A stretch of 64,000 nucleotides of DNA from UBA6115 sp050952935 (lineage in GTDB: Bacteria; Bacillota; Clostridia; Christensenellales; Aristaeellaceae), in assembly GCA_050952935.1 (NCBI GenBank), contig JBMNLS010000001.1, forward strand, positions 372,001 to 436,000, read 5' to 3'. Positions 8,600-17,335 of this stretch are shown piece by piece (position 1 is the stretch's first letter; each line of letters begins with the position of its first letter). The notes below the pieces were generated by a model, which was not told the origin of the DNA, made no database searches, and worked only from the letters and a program-made list of their open reading frames with translations. Position numbers and translations under genes: made by a program.

Positions 8600-10123
8600 A
8601 TGGCAGAAAAGCCCATGAGCCAGCCTTTTATTCGGATGGAAAACATTGTCAAGGAGTTCCCCGGCGTGCGCGCGCTTAGGGGGATGACATTTGATGTTAA
8701 CCGGGGAGAAATCCACTGCCTGGTTGGGGAGAATGGAGCTGGCAAATCCACCCTGATGAAGCTGCTCTCCGGTGCTTATACCCCGACTGAGGGCACCATT
8801 TATGTGGAAGGCCAACCCTACAAAGCCCTTGACCCGGAGGTTTCCCAGCAGTTGGGCATCGAAATTGTCTATCAGGAAAACGACTTGGTGCCCTGCATGA
8901 ACGCGGTGGAAAATATCTTCGTGGGCAAAGAGCTGACGCTGCCCTTTGGCATTGTTGACAGCAAGAGCATGCTCCATCAGGTACAGGACACCATGAGGGA
9001 GTTTGATATCGTCATTGACCCGCTGCAAAAGATTGAACACATGTCGGTGTCCGATCAGCAGTTTGTCAAAATCCTTAAAGCTCTGATGAAAAAAAGCAAA
9101 CTGCTGATTTTGGATGAACCCACCAGCATGTTCAATGTTGAAGATGCGGGCAAGGTTTTAAATCTGGCGCGCACCATCTCTGAACGGGGCATTGGCATCA
9201 TCTATATCTCTCATTTTCTGGAGGAAGTGGTGCAGATTGCTGATCGCATCACTGTCATCAGGGATGGGGAAGTGGTGCATACCTATGACAACACCGCAAG
9301 GGATGTTCCCCTGAGTGACATCACCCGGGACATGGTGGGACGCCCGGTTGACACCTTTTATCAGCGGGACAGGTTTGACATTGGGGAAGAGCGGATACTG
9401 GAAGTGAAAAACCTTCAGCTCCACAAGGATTCCCCGGCCATCAGTTTTTCCCTTCGGCAGGGGGAGATCCTGGGGCTGTTTGGCATGGTGGGCTCTGGCA
9501 GAACGGAAATTGTGCGCGCAATTTCGGGGGCTGACCGCTTTCATGCAGGAGAGATCTGGCTGCGCGGCAAAAAGCTGCGCATTCAAAATCCCCGGGACGC
9601 TATTAATGCGGGCATTGCCCACATCACTGAAGACCGGCAGCGTTTGGGGTTAAATTTGGGGGCCAGTGTGCTTGAAAATGGGCTTATGGTAAAACTACAG
9701 CATATGCAGCCCAGCCTTTTTTATGATTACAAGGCCAACACTCCCTTGGTGCGCCCGATTATGGAAGAGCTGGATGTGAAAACCCCCAGCCTTATGCAGG
9801 AGGTAGTTTTTCTTTCCGGAGGCAACCAGCAAAAGGTGGTGCTGGGCAAGTGGCTGATTGCTGATGCCCAGGTGTATGTGTTTGACGAACCTACCCGTGG
9901 CATTGATGTCAATGCCAAAGCCGAATTTTATAAGCAGATGACCGAGCTTGCCAAGGCCGGAAAGTCCATCATCATGGTGTCTTCAGAAATGCCGGAACTT
10001 ATTTCCATGAGTGACCGGGTGCTGGTGGTGCGTGATGGCGCAGTGCGCTGTGAACTCACCGGTTCTCAGATTAGCGAACAGAATATAATCACACAAGCCT
10101 TAGGAGTATGCGATCATGAATAA
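8600..10123 (+). CDS. Sugar ABC transporter ATP-binding protein, two ABC domains (RbsA/MglA-like)
   Basis: A 507-residue tandem ATPase powering CUT2 sugar import. The N-terminal domain has Walker A GENGAGKST and Walker B LLILDEPTS. The C-terminal domain has the usual degenerate Walker A (GMVGSGRTE), signature LSGGNQQK and VFDEPTRGIDV. The start at 8600 is chosen because GGAGG (8584-8588) lies 11 bp before it; an ATG at 8582 would overlap that ribosome site. Overlaps the permease start by 8 bp. Confidence 0.94.
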   Translation: MAEKPMSQPFIRMENIVKEFPGVRALRGMTFDVNRGEIHCLVGENGAGKSTLMKLLSGAYTPTEGTIYVEGQPYKALDPEVSQQLGIEIVYQENDLVPCMNAVENIFVGKELTLPFGIVDSKSMLHQVQDTMREFDIVIDPLQKIEHMSVSDQQFVKILKALMKKSKLLILDEPTSMFNVEDAGKVLNLARTISERGIGIIYISHFLEEVVQIADRITVIRDGEVVHTYDNTARDVPLSDITRDMVGRPVDTFYQRDRFDIGEERILEVKNLQLHKDSPAISFSLRQGEILGLFGMVGSGRTEIVRAISGADRFHAGEIWLRGKKLRIQNPRDAINAGIAHITEDRQRLGLNLGASVLENGLMVKLQHMQPSLFYDYKANTPLVRPIMEELDVKTPSLMQEVVFLSGGNQQKVVLGKWLIADAQVYVFDEPTRGIDVNAKAEFYKQMTELAKAGKSIIMVSSEMPELISMSDRVLVVRDGAVRCELTGSQISEQNIITQALGVCDHE

Positions 10124-11063
10124 GGGACGGGGTATTTTTAAGGATCAGCGGGCGCTGCTTTGCATCGTCATTATCATCCTGTCAGTAGCGGTGGGCATCA
10201 TCAATCCGCGCTTTGTGAGGCCCAACAACATCGTGGCTATCCTCCAGCAGATTTCAGTGTTGGGTGTGCTCACCATGGCCATGTCCATGCTCCTTATTTC
10301 AGGCGGCATTGACATGTCCATCGGCAACATGATGACGCTTTCGGGCGTGGTGGTGGCCACCCTCCTAATGCGGGGCACAAGCCTTCTTTTGGCGACACTG
10401 GCGGGGATAGGGGTGTCCACCCTGTGCGGGCTTCTAAACGGCATTATCATCGCCAAATCCCGCACGATGCCGCTGATTATCACACTGGGTACCGGCCAGA
10501 TGTTCAACGGCATTTCTCTGCTGATTGCCGGCGGTTCCTTCCTCCAGTTTCAAAACAAGCTGGATTTTTTGCGCACCATCAAACTTTTTAACTTTTTGCC
10601 GCTGATGGTGATATTCATGCTTGTGATTGTGCTGTTCATGTTTGTTTTGCTGAATAAAACCCGCTTTGGCCGGCGCATCGTGGCCATTGGCGGAAATGAG
10701 CGCAACGCCTATCTGTCCGGCATCAAGGTGGATCTTTACAAAATACTCACCTATGCTATTTCCGGCGCCATTGTATCTATCGCAGGTCTTATCTTTGCTG
10801 CCCGTCTTAATGCGATCACAGCCAATGCCGGAAGCGGTTATGAGCTGGACGCCCTGGTAGCGGCGGTGGTGGGTGGCGTCACCTTTGAGGGGGGCAGGGG
10901 AACTGTTCTGGGTGCTTTCCTGGGCTGTCTTCTTATTGGCATCATCTCAAATGCGCTGGATATCCTGGGGGTGGACGCCTATGTGAAAATCGTCATCACC
11001 GGGGCTATCATCGTAGGTGCGGTGGTCTTGAGCAATATCGAAAAACTGCGCCGCAGAACTTAA
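10116..11063 (+). CDS. Sugar ABC transporter permease (RbsC-like)
   Basis: A 315-residue integral membrane protein with 8-10 predicted hydrophobic segments. It carries the CUT2 permease pattern: ISGGIDMSIGNMM near residue 65, the GRRIVAIGGNERNAYLSGI cytoplasmic loop, and GGVTFEGGRGTVLGAF near the end. Only one permease gene is present, so a homodimer is expected. Its start overlaps the end of the ATPase gene. Confidence 0.94.
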   Translation: MNKGRGIFKDQRALLCIVIIILSVAVGIINPRFVRPNNIVAILQQISVLGVLTMAMSMLLISGGIDMSIGNMMTLSGVVVATLLMRGTSLLLATLAGIGVSTLCGLLNGIIIAKSRTMPLIITLGTGQMFNGISLLIAGGSFLQFQNKLDFLRTIKLFNFLPLMVIFMLVIVLFMFVLLNKTRFGRRIVAIGGNERNAYLSGIKVDLYKILTYAISGAIVSIAGLIFAARLNAITANAGSGYELDALVAAVVGGVTFEGGRGTVLGAFLGCLLIGIISNALDILGVDAYVKIVITGAIIVGAVVLSNIEKLRRRT

Positions 11064-11084
11064 GTGTGGGGAAAGGATAGAAAA

Positions 11085-11924
11085 ATGAAAAAAGGGGTAA
11101 GTTTCTTTTCCTTTGACATGAATGTCAACCTTTTGGAGGCCGCTCGCAAGGCAGCTCAGGCAGGGTATGAGGGGGTTGAGGTGGTATTGAGTGAAGCAGG
11201 ATCCCTCAACATGTATACCAGTGATAAAGAGCTTGCCGCCCTCAGAGCGGGCATTGAGGATTTAGGGCTGACGGTATGTTCAGTGGGTGCCTGGAACCTC
11301 TGGGAGCATAATTTGGCTGGCTCTGATGAAAAAGCAGCTGCCCACGCTCAGGACATCATCAAAAAACAGATTGATTGTGCCCAGGCTCTGGGAACGGACG
11401 CTATTTTGGTGGTGCCCGGCTGGGTGGGCACCAATTTTGCCCCAGGCATTGTGCCCTATGATCAGGCCTATGACAACGCCCAGCGCCGTCTGGCGGCTTT
11501 GGCGCCTTATGCCCAGGCGGCCGGGGTTTCAATTGGCGTTGAAAATGTGTGGAACAAGTTCCTGCTTTCTCCGCTGGAGATGAAGCGTTTTTTGGATGAG
11601 ATTAACAGTCCCTTTGTCGGGGCCTACTTTGATGTGGGCAATATCATTTACATCGGCTACCCTGATCAGTGGATTCGTATCCTGGGCCAAAAGCATATCA
11701 AGAGAATTCATTTCTCTGATGCCCGTGCCGAACAGGCGGGACTTGGTATGTTTGTTGATTTGTTGGCAGGCGATGTGGATTTTGCTGCTGTGATGACAGC
11801 GCTGCGCGACATTGGCTATGATGGCTGGATCACGGTGGAATTTTTGCCCAATTACAAATGTTTCCCCTACCAAGCCATCACCAATGCCCGATTGTCTCTG
11901 GATACGATTTTAGACATTAAGTGA
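11085..11924 (+). CDS. Sugar phosphate isomerase/epimerase (TIM barrel, ketose 3-epimerase-like)
   Basis: A 279-residue xylose-isomerase-like TIM barrel. The ATG at 11085 is preferred over an in-frame GTG at 11064 because GGGGAAAGGA lies between them. Likely metal ligands in order: GVENVWNKF (Glu), AYFDVGN (Asp), RIHFSDAR (His) and ITVEFLP (Glu). The FDVGN and IHFSD motifs resemble the tagatose/psicose 3-epimerase and hexulose-phosphate epimerase groups. It differs clearly from the other TIM-barrel enzyme in this operon, so two distinct isomerisation steps are likely. Confidence 0.86.
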   Translation: MKKGVSFFSFDMNVNLLEAARKAAQAGYEGVEVVLSEAGSLNMYTSDKELAALRAGIEDLGLTVCSVGAWNLWEHNLAGSDEKAAAHAQDIIKKQIDCAQALGTDAILVVPGWVGTNFAPGIVPYDQAYDNAQRRLAALAPYAQAAGVSIGVENVWNKFLLSPLEMKRFLDEINSPFVGAYFDVGNIIYIGYPDQWIRILGQKHIKRIHFSDARAEQAGLGMFVDLLAGDVDFAAVMTALRDIGYDGWITVEFLPNYKCFPYQAITNARLSLDTILDIK

Positions 11925-11933
11925 GGATCATAA

Positions 11934-12977
11934 ATGAAAAAACTGCGTTTCGGCATCATCGGAGCCGGTGGCATTGCTGACCGGCGCACCATCCCGGGGA
12001 TTCTTGCTTCAAAACATGCCAGTCTCAGCGCCGTAATGGATGCTAAGGAAATAGACGCTCAGCGGATCAAGGATAAGTATGGGGCAAAAGCCGCCTATAC
12101 TGATGCAGCGGCCTTGGCTCAGGATCCGGAGGTTGATGCGGTATATATCGCTTCTCCTGTGGCCGTGCATCTGCAGCAGGCCCTGGCTGTTTGCGAGGCA
12201 GGCAAACCCCTTCTGATCGAAAAGCCCCTGGCGCTCAGCACCGCCGATGGTCAGAAAATCATTGATGCCTTTGCTAAAAAGAGGCTGCCTCTGGCAGCGG
12301 GGCTCATGATGCGGTTCGGCTCCCACATCAGGCAGATGAAAGCGCATTATCAAGCTGGTGACATCGGGCCTGCTGTGTCCATTTATTCCCGTTTCTCCTG
12401 TTGGTATCCGGATATCCCCGGCGCTTGGCGGCAAAGCCTTCAGACCGGGGGCGGAGGGGCGCTGATGGATATGGGAATTCATGTGATTGATCTGATTGCA
12501 TATATCACCGGAAGCCCTATTTGCCAGATAGCCGCCATGCAGGACACCCAAACTTTTTCCTACGAGGTGGAGGACGCTTCCTGTCTCGTCATGCGCCTTG
12601 AAAATGGCGCCCTATGTACGCTTCAAAGCCACTTCAATATTCCGGATGACGCGGCGGACTGGCGGCTTGATCTTTTTGGCACGCGGGGTTGCTTATTGGG
12701 TGAAGGGGTGCTGGGCCAGGTTGATGGTGGCAATTTAAAGATACTTTCCCAGAAGGAAGTGGGCGGCTATGATAGCCAGCAGAACGGCCAGCGTCCTGAT
12801 CTCACTCCTCTTGAGGCTGAGTATGGCGATCTTTATGCTCGTGAGATTGACAGCTTTTGTCTGAGCGTTTTGAATAACAGGCCTCTTGAAGCCCCGGCTG
12901 AAGCTGCCCTCACAGCTCAGCGGGTTGTAGAAGCGGCATATCGGTCACACAAGGAAGGCGTTTTTGTGACGGTTTAA
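11934..12977 (+). CDS. Gfo/Idh/MocA-family oxidoreductase
   Basis: A 347-residue NAD(P)-dependent dehydrogenase and the last gene of the operon. Seen: Rossmann start FGIIGAGGIADRRTIPG, catalytic LLIEKPLALS, and GGALMDMGIHVIDLI for the second conserved His region. It is a different paralogue from the first gene of the same operon (4620-5621). Two such enzymes around an epimerase fit an oxidation, rearrangement and reduction scheme, which is inference. A terminator follows about 77 bp downstream. Confidence 0.9.
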   Translation: MKKLRFGIIGAGGIADRRTIPGILASKHASLSAVMDAKEIDAQRIKDKYGAKAAYTDAAALAQDPEVDAVYIASPVAVHLQQALAVCEAGKPLLIEKPLALSTADGQKIIDAFAKKRLPLAAGLMMRFGSHIRQMKAHYQAGDIGPAVSIYSRFSCWYPDIPGAWRQSLQTGGGGALMDMGIHVIDLIAYITGSPICQIAAMQDTQTFSYEVEDASCLVMRLENGALCTLQSHFNIPDDAADWRLDLFGTRGCLLGEGVLGQVDGGNLKILSQKEVGGYDSQQNGQRPDLTPLEAEYGDLYAREIDSFCLSVLNNRPLEAPAEAALTAQRVVEAAYRSHKEGVFVTV

Positions 12978-13053
12978 TGCATCAAGTTACTTTCTTGGTT
13001 TTTGCCTGCCTTGCCATATAGCTTATCCTTATGAGGGTGAGCCCGGCAGCGGC

Positions 13054-13080
13054 GCCCGCCAACAAATCCGGCGGGCTTTA
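13054..13080 (+). terminator. Terminator of the 4620-12977 operon
   Basis: Stem GCCCGCC (13054-13060) with GGCGGGC (13070-13076), followed by TTTATT. Confidence 0.8.
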
Positions 13081-13093
13081 TTCATGGCTGTTC

Positions 13094-13104
13094 CGCTTAA
13101 AGCG
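13094..13104 (+). promoter_or_regulatory. Short inverted repeat upstream of the 13235 promoter
   Basis: CGCTT-A-AAGCG, a perfect 5+1+5 repeat, 36 bp before the -35 box. It may be an operator; no regulator gene is adjacent. Confidence 0.3.
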
Positions 13105-13140
13105 TATTAACACGAAAATATGCAAATACTGATAAAGATG

Positions 13141-13169
13141 TTGACAATGGCTGAATAATGTGAAATAAT
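13141..13169 (+). promoter_or_regulatory. Promoter of the 13235-24627 operon
   Basis: TTGACA (13141-13146), 17-bp spacer ending in an extended TGA element, AATAAT (13164-13169). The leader is about 58 nt, too short for a glmS ribozyme. Confidence 0.82.
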
Positions 13170-13234
13170 AACATTAATTGTAAAGCCACTGAAGAAATCA
13201 CTCAACATGAATTAAAAATAGGAGGTCTATTTGT

Positions 13235-14185
13235 ATGGATATGCTCAGCACATTTAACGGCTCACACTTTAGCAAGGTGTTCCCCAAGGCGTGGGATTTG
13301 AAGAAAATCAAGGAATGTGTATCAAATCCGCCTGAGGAAATCATGAAGCGTCAGTCATTCTGGCATGATGGTTTTTCGCTGACCCCCTGCGAGAATCTGG
13401 AAGAATTTGGCGTTTACATGGGCCATGAAATAGCAATGCAAATTCGCCAGACGAAGGAAGAAGGCCAGGAGCTGATTCTGGTATTGCCGGTAGGCCCCAT
13501 GGGCATGTATAAGTGGGTGGTGTATTTCCTTAAAGCCTGGAATGTTGACTGCAAGCACGTTCACGGCTTCAACATGGATGAATGGTCAGACGACAAGGGC
13601 AACACTGTGCCTGCCAGCGAGCCGGTGGCCTTCCAGAACGCCATGGAAAACGCCTTGTATGGTCCCCTGGGAGAATTGACCGTGCCCGTCAGCCAGCGCA
13701 ACTTTGCTACCAGGGAAAACCTCATTCAATATCCCGAAAAAATTGCCGCCCTCAAGGCAAAGGGCGCCAAGCAGGTGATGGTATACGGGATTGGCCGTGC
13801 CTGTCACATTGCTTTCTGGGAGCCGCATTTTGCCGAGGAATACGCAAGCTACGAGGACTGGAAAAAAGAGCCCTATCGCGTGGGTGCCAACCTTCATCCC
13901 TTTACCATTGAACAAAATGCCATCACCAGCTTCCGAAGCAATTGGACGCTGATACCTTGCTATGCCAACACCATAGGGCCCGGCATTATTTTCGGTACAG
14001 ACTATGCCATTGGCGGATGCGATGGCGTGCTTTCCAGAGGCATGCAATGGCAGGGACTGTCTTTGTGGATGACGCTGCGCTATGGGCCCGACAAGGCCGT
14101 CACTTCCAGCAGCATTCCCACCATGCCCGGCAGGCTGTTCTTTATGAAGGAGCTGGCCGGCCCCTTGTGCGCCGATACCAACTGA
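13235..14185 (+). CDS. Glucosamine-6-phosphate deaminase/isomerase-like protein with altered active site
   Basis: A 316-residue NagB/6-phosphogluconolactonase-fold protein; NagB itself is usually ~240-270 residues. Matching blocks are VLPVGPMGMYKW (sugar-phosphate loop), FNMDEW (Asp115, the NagB general-base position) and GIGRACHIAFWEP. In NagB the last block reads GVGxDGHIAFNEP; here the catalytic Asp is Ala189 and the next Gly is Cys190, while His191 and Glu196 remain. The protein may therefore isomerise without deaminating, or act on another sugar phosphate. GGAGG precedes the ATG. First gene of a long operon with a PIG-L deacetylase, which would be a natural supplier of an amino sugar. 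Confidence 0.8.
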   Translation: MDMLSTFNGSHFSKVFPKAWDLKKIKECVSNPPEEIMKRQSFWHDGFSLTPCENLEEFGVYMGHEIAMQIRQTKEEGQELILVLPVGPMGMYKWVVYFLKAWNVDCKHVHGFNMDEWSDDKGNTVPASEPVAFQNAMENALYGPLGELTVPVSQRNFATRENLIQYPEKIAALKAKGAKQVMVYGIGRACHIAFWEPHFAEEYASYEDWKKEPYRVGANLHPFTIEQNAITSFRSNWTLIPCYANTIGPGIIFGTDYAIGGCDGVLSRGMQWQGLSLWMTLRYGPDKAVTSSSIPTMPGRLFFMKELAGPLCADTN

Positions 14186-14221
14186 TTGGATTGTATATAA
14201 CAAGAGAAAGAGAGATTTGGC

Positions 14222-15559
14222 ATGCGAAGCTGGATGGATAAGGCACGGGCCGTTGATAAGGTGCTGCAATCTGCGCCGACTATTGATAAAAATCTGCGGG
14301 TGGAGAAAGAAGAGTTTGTCCTCCGGCGGAAGAAGGTTGCTGCTGCGCTGAAAGACGCGGGCATAGACTGCGGTATTGTATATTCCGATGAGCATTATTG
14401 CGGTGATGTTCCCTACCTGGGGGGTAATACCAATATTTCTGTGGAGCCAGTGGCTGGCCTGGTAGGACCCAATGGGTTTTTCCTGTTGGCTGGGCTTGAG
14501 GGTGGCTATGTGGCAGAGCAGCTGGCGGCCCGTGCTGGCGTCAGCGTCCACAAGGTGGAGATGCTGAAGCTGGCGGATGAGGAATACCCCATTGACGCTG
14601 AGCGCATTGAGGATGTGCTGGAAATGGCGGTGGGCGGCATGCCTAAAACCATTGGCCTTCTAACCCCCCGGGCAGTGCTGCCCCTTGGTGTGTATGAGTT
14701 TTTTGCTTCGTTGGTAGGAGAAGATAATATCATCGACTGTCAGGAACTCTATTACAAAATCAAATACATTAAATCTGACCGGGAAATGGAGTTAACCCGT
14801 CAAGCGGCGTTGATTTCAGACGCTATGATGCAAGGCATGCTGGCGGTTTTGGAACCGGGGATGCTGGAAACTGAGGTTTCCGCCTGGGGTTACCTTATCG
14901 GCCAGGAATTAGGGGCTGAAAGCTTTGGTTTTGATGTGATGGTCACTGCCAATGAAGCCAATCGCACCATTGTCGGCAAGGCGCTCAACCGCCCCATCAA
15001 CTTTGGTGACTATGTTCACCTGGGTGTCGCGCCCAAAATGGATGGCCTCAACGCTTGCCAGCGGGCCACAGTGATTGCGGTCAACCATCCTGATCAGGTG
15101 ACGGCGGAACAGCGCTATTGGATTGAGTTTGTAGAGGAAGCCTATCAGGTGGGCCTGGACGCGTTCATTAAGGTGGCCGAGGGCAATCTGCCGGCTTACC
15201 TTCAGGAGAAGGCGCTGTGCGATTATTTCGCTTCCCGGCAAGATGAAGTTTCTAAACGCCTTGGCCGGCCGATTGATCTGGTGCGCCTGAAGCCTTACAC
15301 GGGCACCCATAACAGTGGATACACCGAATGCCAGGAATTCTATGGTGCCATCACCCTCAACTCAAAAGAGCCTTTGGGAAGTCAAATTGTCATGATGCTG
15401 GATGTGGCCATCCGCGGCTTTGGCAACCACTGGCACGAGGTGATTATTCCGGGCCTGGATTATGTGCTGGTGGAAAAAACCCTGGGCAAGTTCCCGGATC
15501 GTGTGGAAGTGTTTAACCAGCTGCCGGTTAATATGCAGCATCTGGTAGGCATACATTAA
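14222..15559 (+). CDS. M24-family (aminopeptidase P/creatinase fold) protein lacking metal ligands
   Basis: A 445-residue protein with an N-terminal creatinase-like domain (about 35-180) and a C-terminal pita-bread domain. In active M24 peptidases two Asp ligands lie in a DxGxxxxGYxSD-type block. Here the block reads VHLGVAPKMDGLNACQRAT, with Gly268 and Cys279 at the two Asp positions. GTHNSGYTECQ keeps a His at the third position. A dinuclear metallopeptidase is therefore unlikely; creatinase, a metal-free hydrolase of the same fold, is a better analogue. Substrate unknown. It has a divergent paralogue in the same operon (19894-21075). Confidence 0.78.
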   Translation: MRSWMDKARAVDKVLQSAPTIDKNLRVEKEEFVLRRKKVAAALKDAGIDCGIVYSDEHYCGDVPYLGGNTNISVEPVAGLVGPNGFFLLAGLEGGYVAEQLAARAGVSVHKVEMLKLADEEYPIDAERIEDVLEMAVGGMPKTIGLLTPRAVLPLGVYEFFASLVGEDNIIDCQELYYKIKYIKSDREMELTRQAALISDAMMQGMLAVLEPGMLETEVSAWGYLIGQELGAESFGFDVMVTANEANRTIVGKALNRPINFGDYVHLGVAPKMDGLNACQRATVIAVNHPDQVTAEQRYWIEFVEEAYQVGLDAFIKVAEGNLPAYLQEKALCDYFASRQDEVSKRLGRPIDLVRLKPYTGTHNSGYTECQEFYGAITLNSKEPLGSQIVMMLDVAIRGFGNHWHEVIIPGLDYVLVEKTLGKFPDRVEVFNQLPVNMQHLVGIH

Positions 15560-15580
15560 AAGAAAGAAGGCGGAGTATAT

Positions 15581-16288
15581 ATGAGGATTTTAGCGGTAGG
15601 TTGTCATCCGGATGATTTGGAGATCGCGTGTTACGGGACGCTTGCCAAATACATCAAACAAGGCCATGAGGTGTCCGTTTGTCACATTGCGAACGGCAAT
15701 ATGGGCCATGTGGAAATTATGCCGGATGAATTGCGTCAGATTCGTTTTAACGAAGCGGCAGCGGCGGCTAAGGTGATTGGCGCCCAGCATTTTTCCATCG
15801 ATATCCCGGATATCCATGTCACGGCAGAAAACGATCAGCTGATTTATGCGCTGGGCCGTGTCATGCGCAAGACGCAGCCGGAGCTTATCATCACCCACTT
15901 TGAAAATGATTACATGAACGACCACATACAAGCCTATTATGCTACTTTTCGAGCTTCATTTGGCGCCAGCATTCCACATTTTCATTGTGCTGATGCGGGG
16001 CCTTCCGTGCCAGTCTGTCCTATTTACCATATGGATACAGTGGCTGGAGTGGGCTTTATTCCCACCGAATATGTGGATATTACCGAGGAAATTGACCTGA
16101 AGCTGGAAGCGCTCAACTGTCATAAGTCTCAGTTGGAGTGGATGTTAGAGCATGACGGCATCGATTTCCTCGATTTTGTCAGGACTTGCTCCAAGGTGCG
16201 GGGCTACCAGTGTGGTGTGCAGTACGCTGAAGGCTTCCGTCCCAATCTCAATTATCTGCGCTTGACCGCTAAGCGGCTTTTGCCTTAA
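15581..16288 (+). CDS. PIG-L family N-acetylglucosaminyl-type deacetylase
   Basis: A 235-residue zinc deacetylase of the PIG-L/MshB/BshB superfamily, cytosolic (no signal peptide). Zinc ligands are complete: HPDDLE near the N-terminus (His9 and Asp12, with Asp11 as likely base) and THFENDYMNDH (His115). The family removes acetyl from GlcNAc linked to lipid, inositol, malate or other aglycones. Between a NagB-like protein and two sugar importers it probably deacetylates an imported N-acetylated sugar derivative; that role is inference. Bacillithiol synthesis is less likely because no BshA or BshC homologue is nearby. Confidence 0.88.
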   Translation: MRILAVGCHPDDLEIACYGTLAKYIKQGHEVSVCHIANGNMGHVEIMPDELRQIRFNEAAAAAKVIGAQHFSIDIPDIHVTAENDQLIYALGRVMRKTQPELIITHFENDYMNDHIQAYYATFRASFGASIPHFHCADAGPSVPVCPIYHMDTVAGVGFIPTEYVDITEEIDLKLEALNCHKSQLEWMLEHDGIDFLDFVRTCSKVRGYQCGVQYAEGFRPNLNYLRLTAKRLLP

Positions 16289-16339
16289 AATAGCATCAGA
16301 AAGCCGTATAACAACACATTGAAAGGAATTTGAATTACC

Positions 16340-17320
16340 GTGAGCGAATTAATCGCCGGGAGAACTTTCAAAAGCCGCGTCTCAAAGTTCACCAAGGATT
16401 ACGCTATTGTGGTGGCGATTCTGGTGCTAATGGTTATCTTCACCTTCGCATCAGACTACTTTCTTACCTATCGGAACATCCGAAACATCCTTACACAGAC
16501 GGTATCCTTAGCGGTGGTGTGCATTGGCCAGGCGCTGATTGTTACCACAGGGGAGTTCGATCTTTCTTTGGGGCAGAATGTCTGTCTAACCTCAGCGGTC
16601 ATGGCCTATCTTATCAAGTTCGCGGGCTTTAATCCCTGGATTGCCATCATCTGCGCCATTTTGGTGGGCGCTGCGGTGGGCATGAGCAATGGCTTGCTCA
16701 TTGCCTATGCGGGCATTCCCTGTTTCATTGTCACATTGGGCTTTCAGATGATTGCCCGAGGCTCTGCTAAGATCATCACCAACGCCTCGCCTATCGCAGG
16801 AATGCCCGAGGAGATCAAGTTTATTGGCCGTGGCTTCATTGGCGGCAATGAATATGGAATTCCTATCAGCGTCATCATCATGCTGGTGCTGTTCCTTTTG
16901 TTTTCCTTTGTTACCCAGCATACCAAGTTCGGGCGTTCTCTGTATGCCATTGGCGGCAACAAGGAAGCGGCCTATTTTGCGGGCATTGATGTCAAAATCC
17001 ACCGTGCGGTGATTTACACCATTGCCGGCGCGCTTTGCGGGATATCTGCGGTCATTCTGGTTACCCGCCTTGACAGCGCGGCGCTTACCAATGGGAATCT
17101 CTATGAGTTTGATGCAATGATTTCTTGTATCCTGGGCGGCATCAGCTTGGCCGGTGGCCGGGGCAAAATCATTCAGGCGCTTTTTGGCGCCATTTTCCTG
17201 ATGCTGTTTTTTAACGGCATGACCATGCTTAATGTCAACCCTTTTGTGCAGGATGTGCTCAAGGGCGTGGTGATGGTTGGTGCTGTTGCTCTTGATGTGG
17301 TGCGCAATCGCCGCAGATGA
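16340..17320 (+). CDS. Sugar ABC transporter permease (CUT2)
   Basis: A 326-residue multi-spanning RbsC-type permease with a GTG start, GAAAGGA 12 bp upstream. Characteristic blocks: TTGEFDLSLGQNV, GRSLYAIGGNKEAAYFAGIDV and GGISLAGGRGKIIQALFG. The usual GGIDLSVG motif reads TGEFDLSLG, a mild divergence. It forms a complete importer with the ATPase and binding-protein genes that follow, in the order permease, ATPase, binding protein. Confidence 0.93.
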   Translation: MSELIAGRTFKSRVSKFTKDYAIVVAILVLMVIFTFASDYFLTYRNIRNILTQTVSLAVVCIGQALIVTTGEFDLSLGQNVCLTSAVMAYLIKFAGFNPWIAIICAILVGAAVGMSNGLLIAYAGIPCFIVTLGFQMIARGSAKIITNASPIAGMPEEIKFIGRGFIGGNEYGIPISVIIMLVLFLLFSFVTQHTKFGRSLYAIGGNKEAAYFAGIDVKIHRAVIYTIAGALCGISAVILVTRLDSAALTNGNLYEFDAMISCILGGISLAGGRGKIIQALFGAIFLMLFFNGMTMLNVNPFVQDVLKGVVMVGAVALDVVRNRRR

Positions 17321-17335
17321 GGCAGGGATAAAGAG

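Noticed and set aside
13083..13234. glmS-type ribozyme or other riboswitch upstream of the NagB-like gene
   Set aside because: Only about 58 nt separate the predicted transcript start from the ATG.
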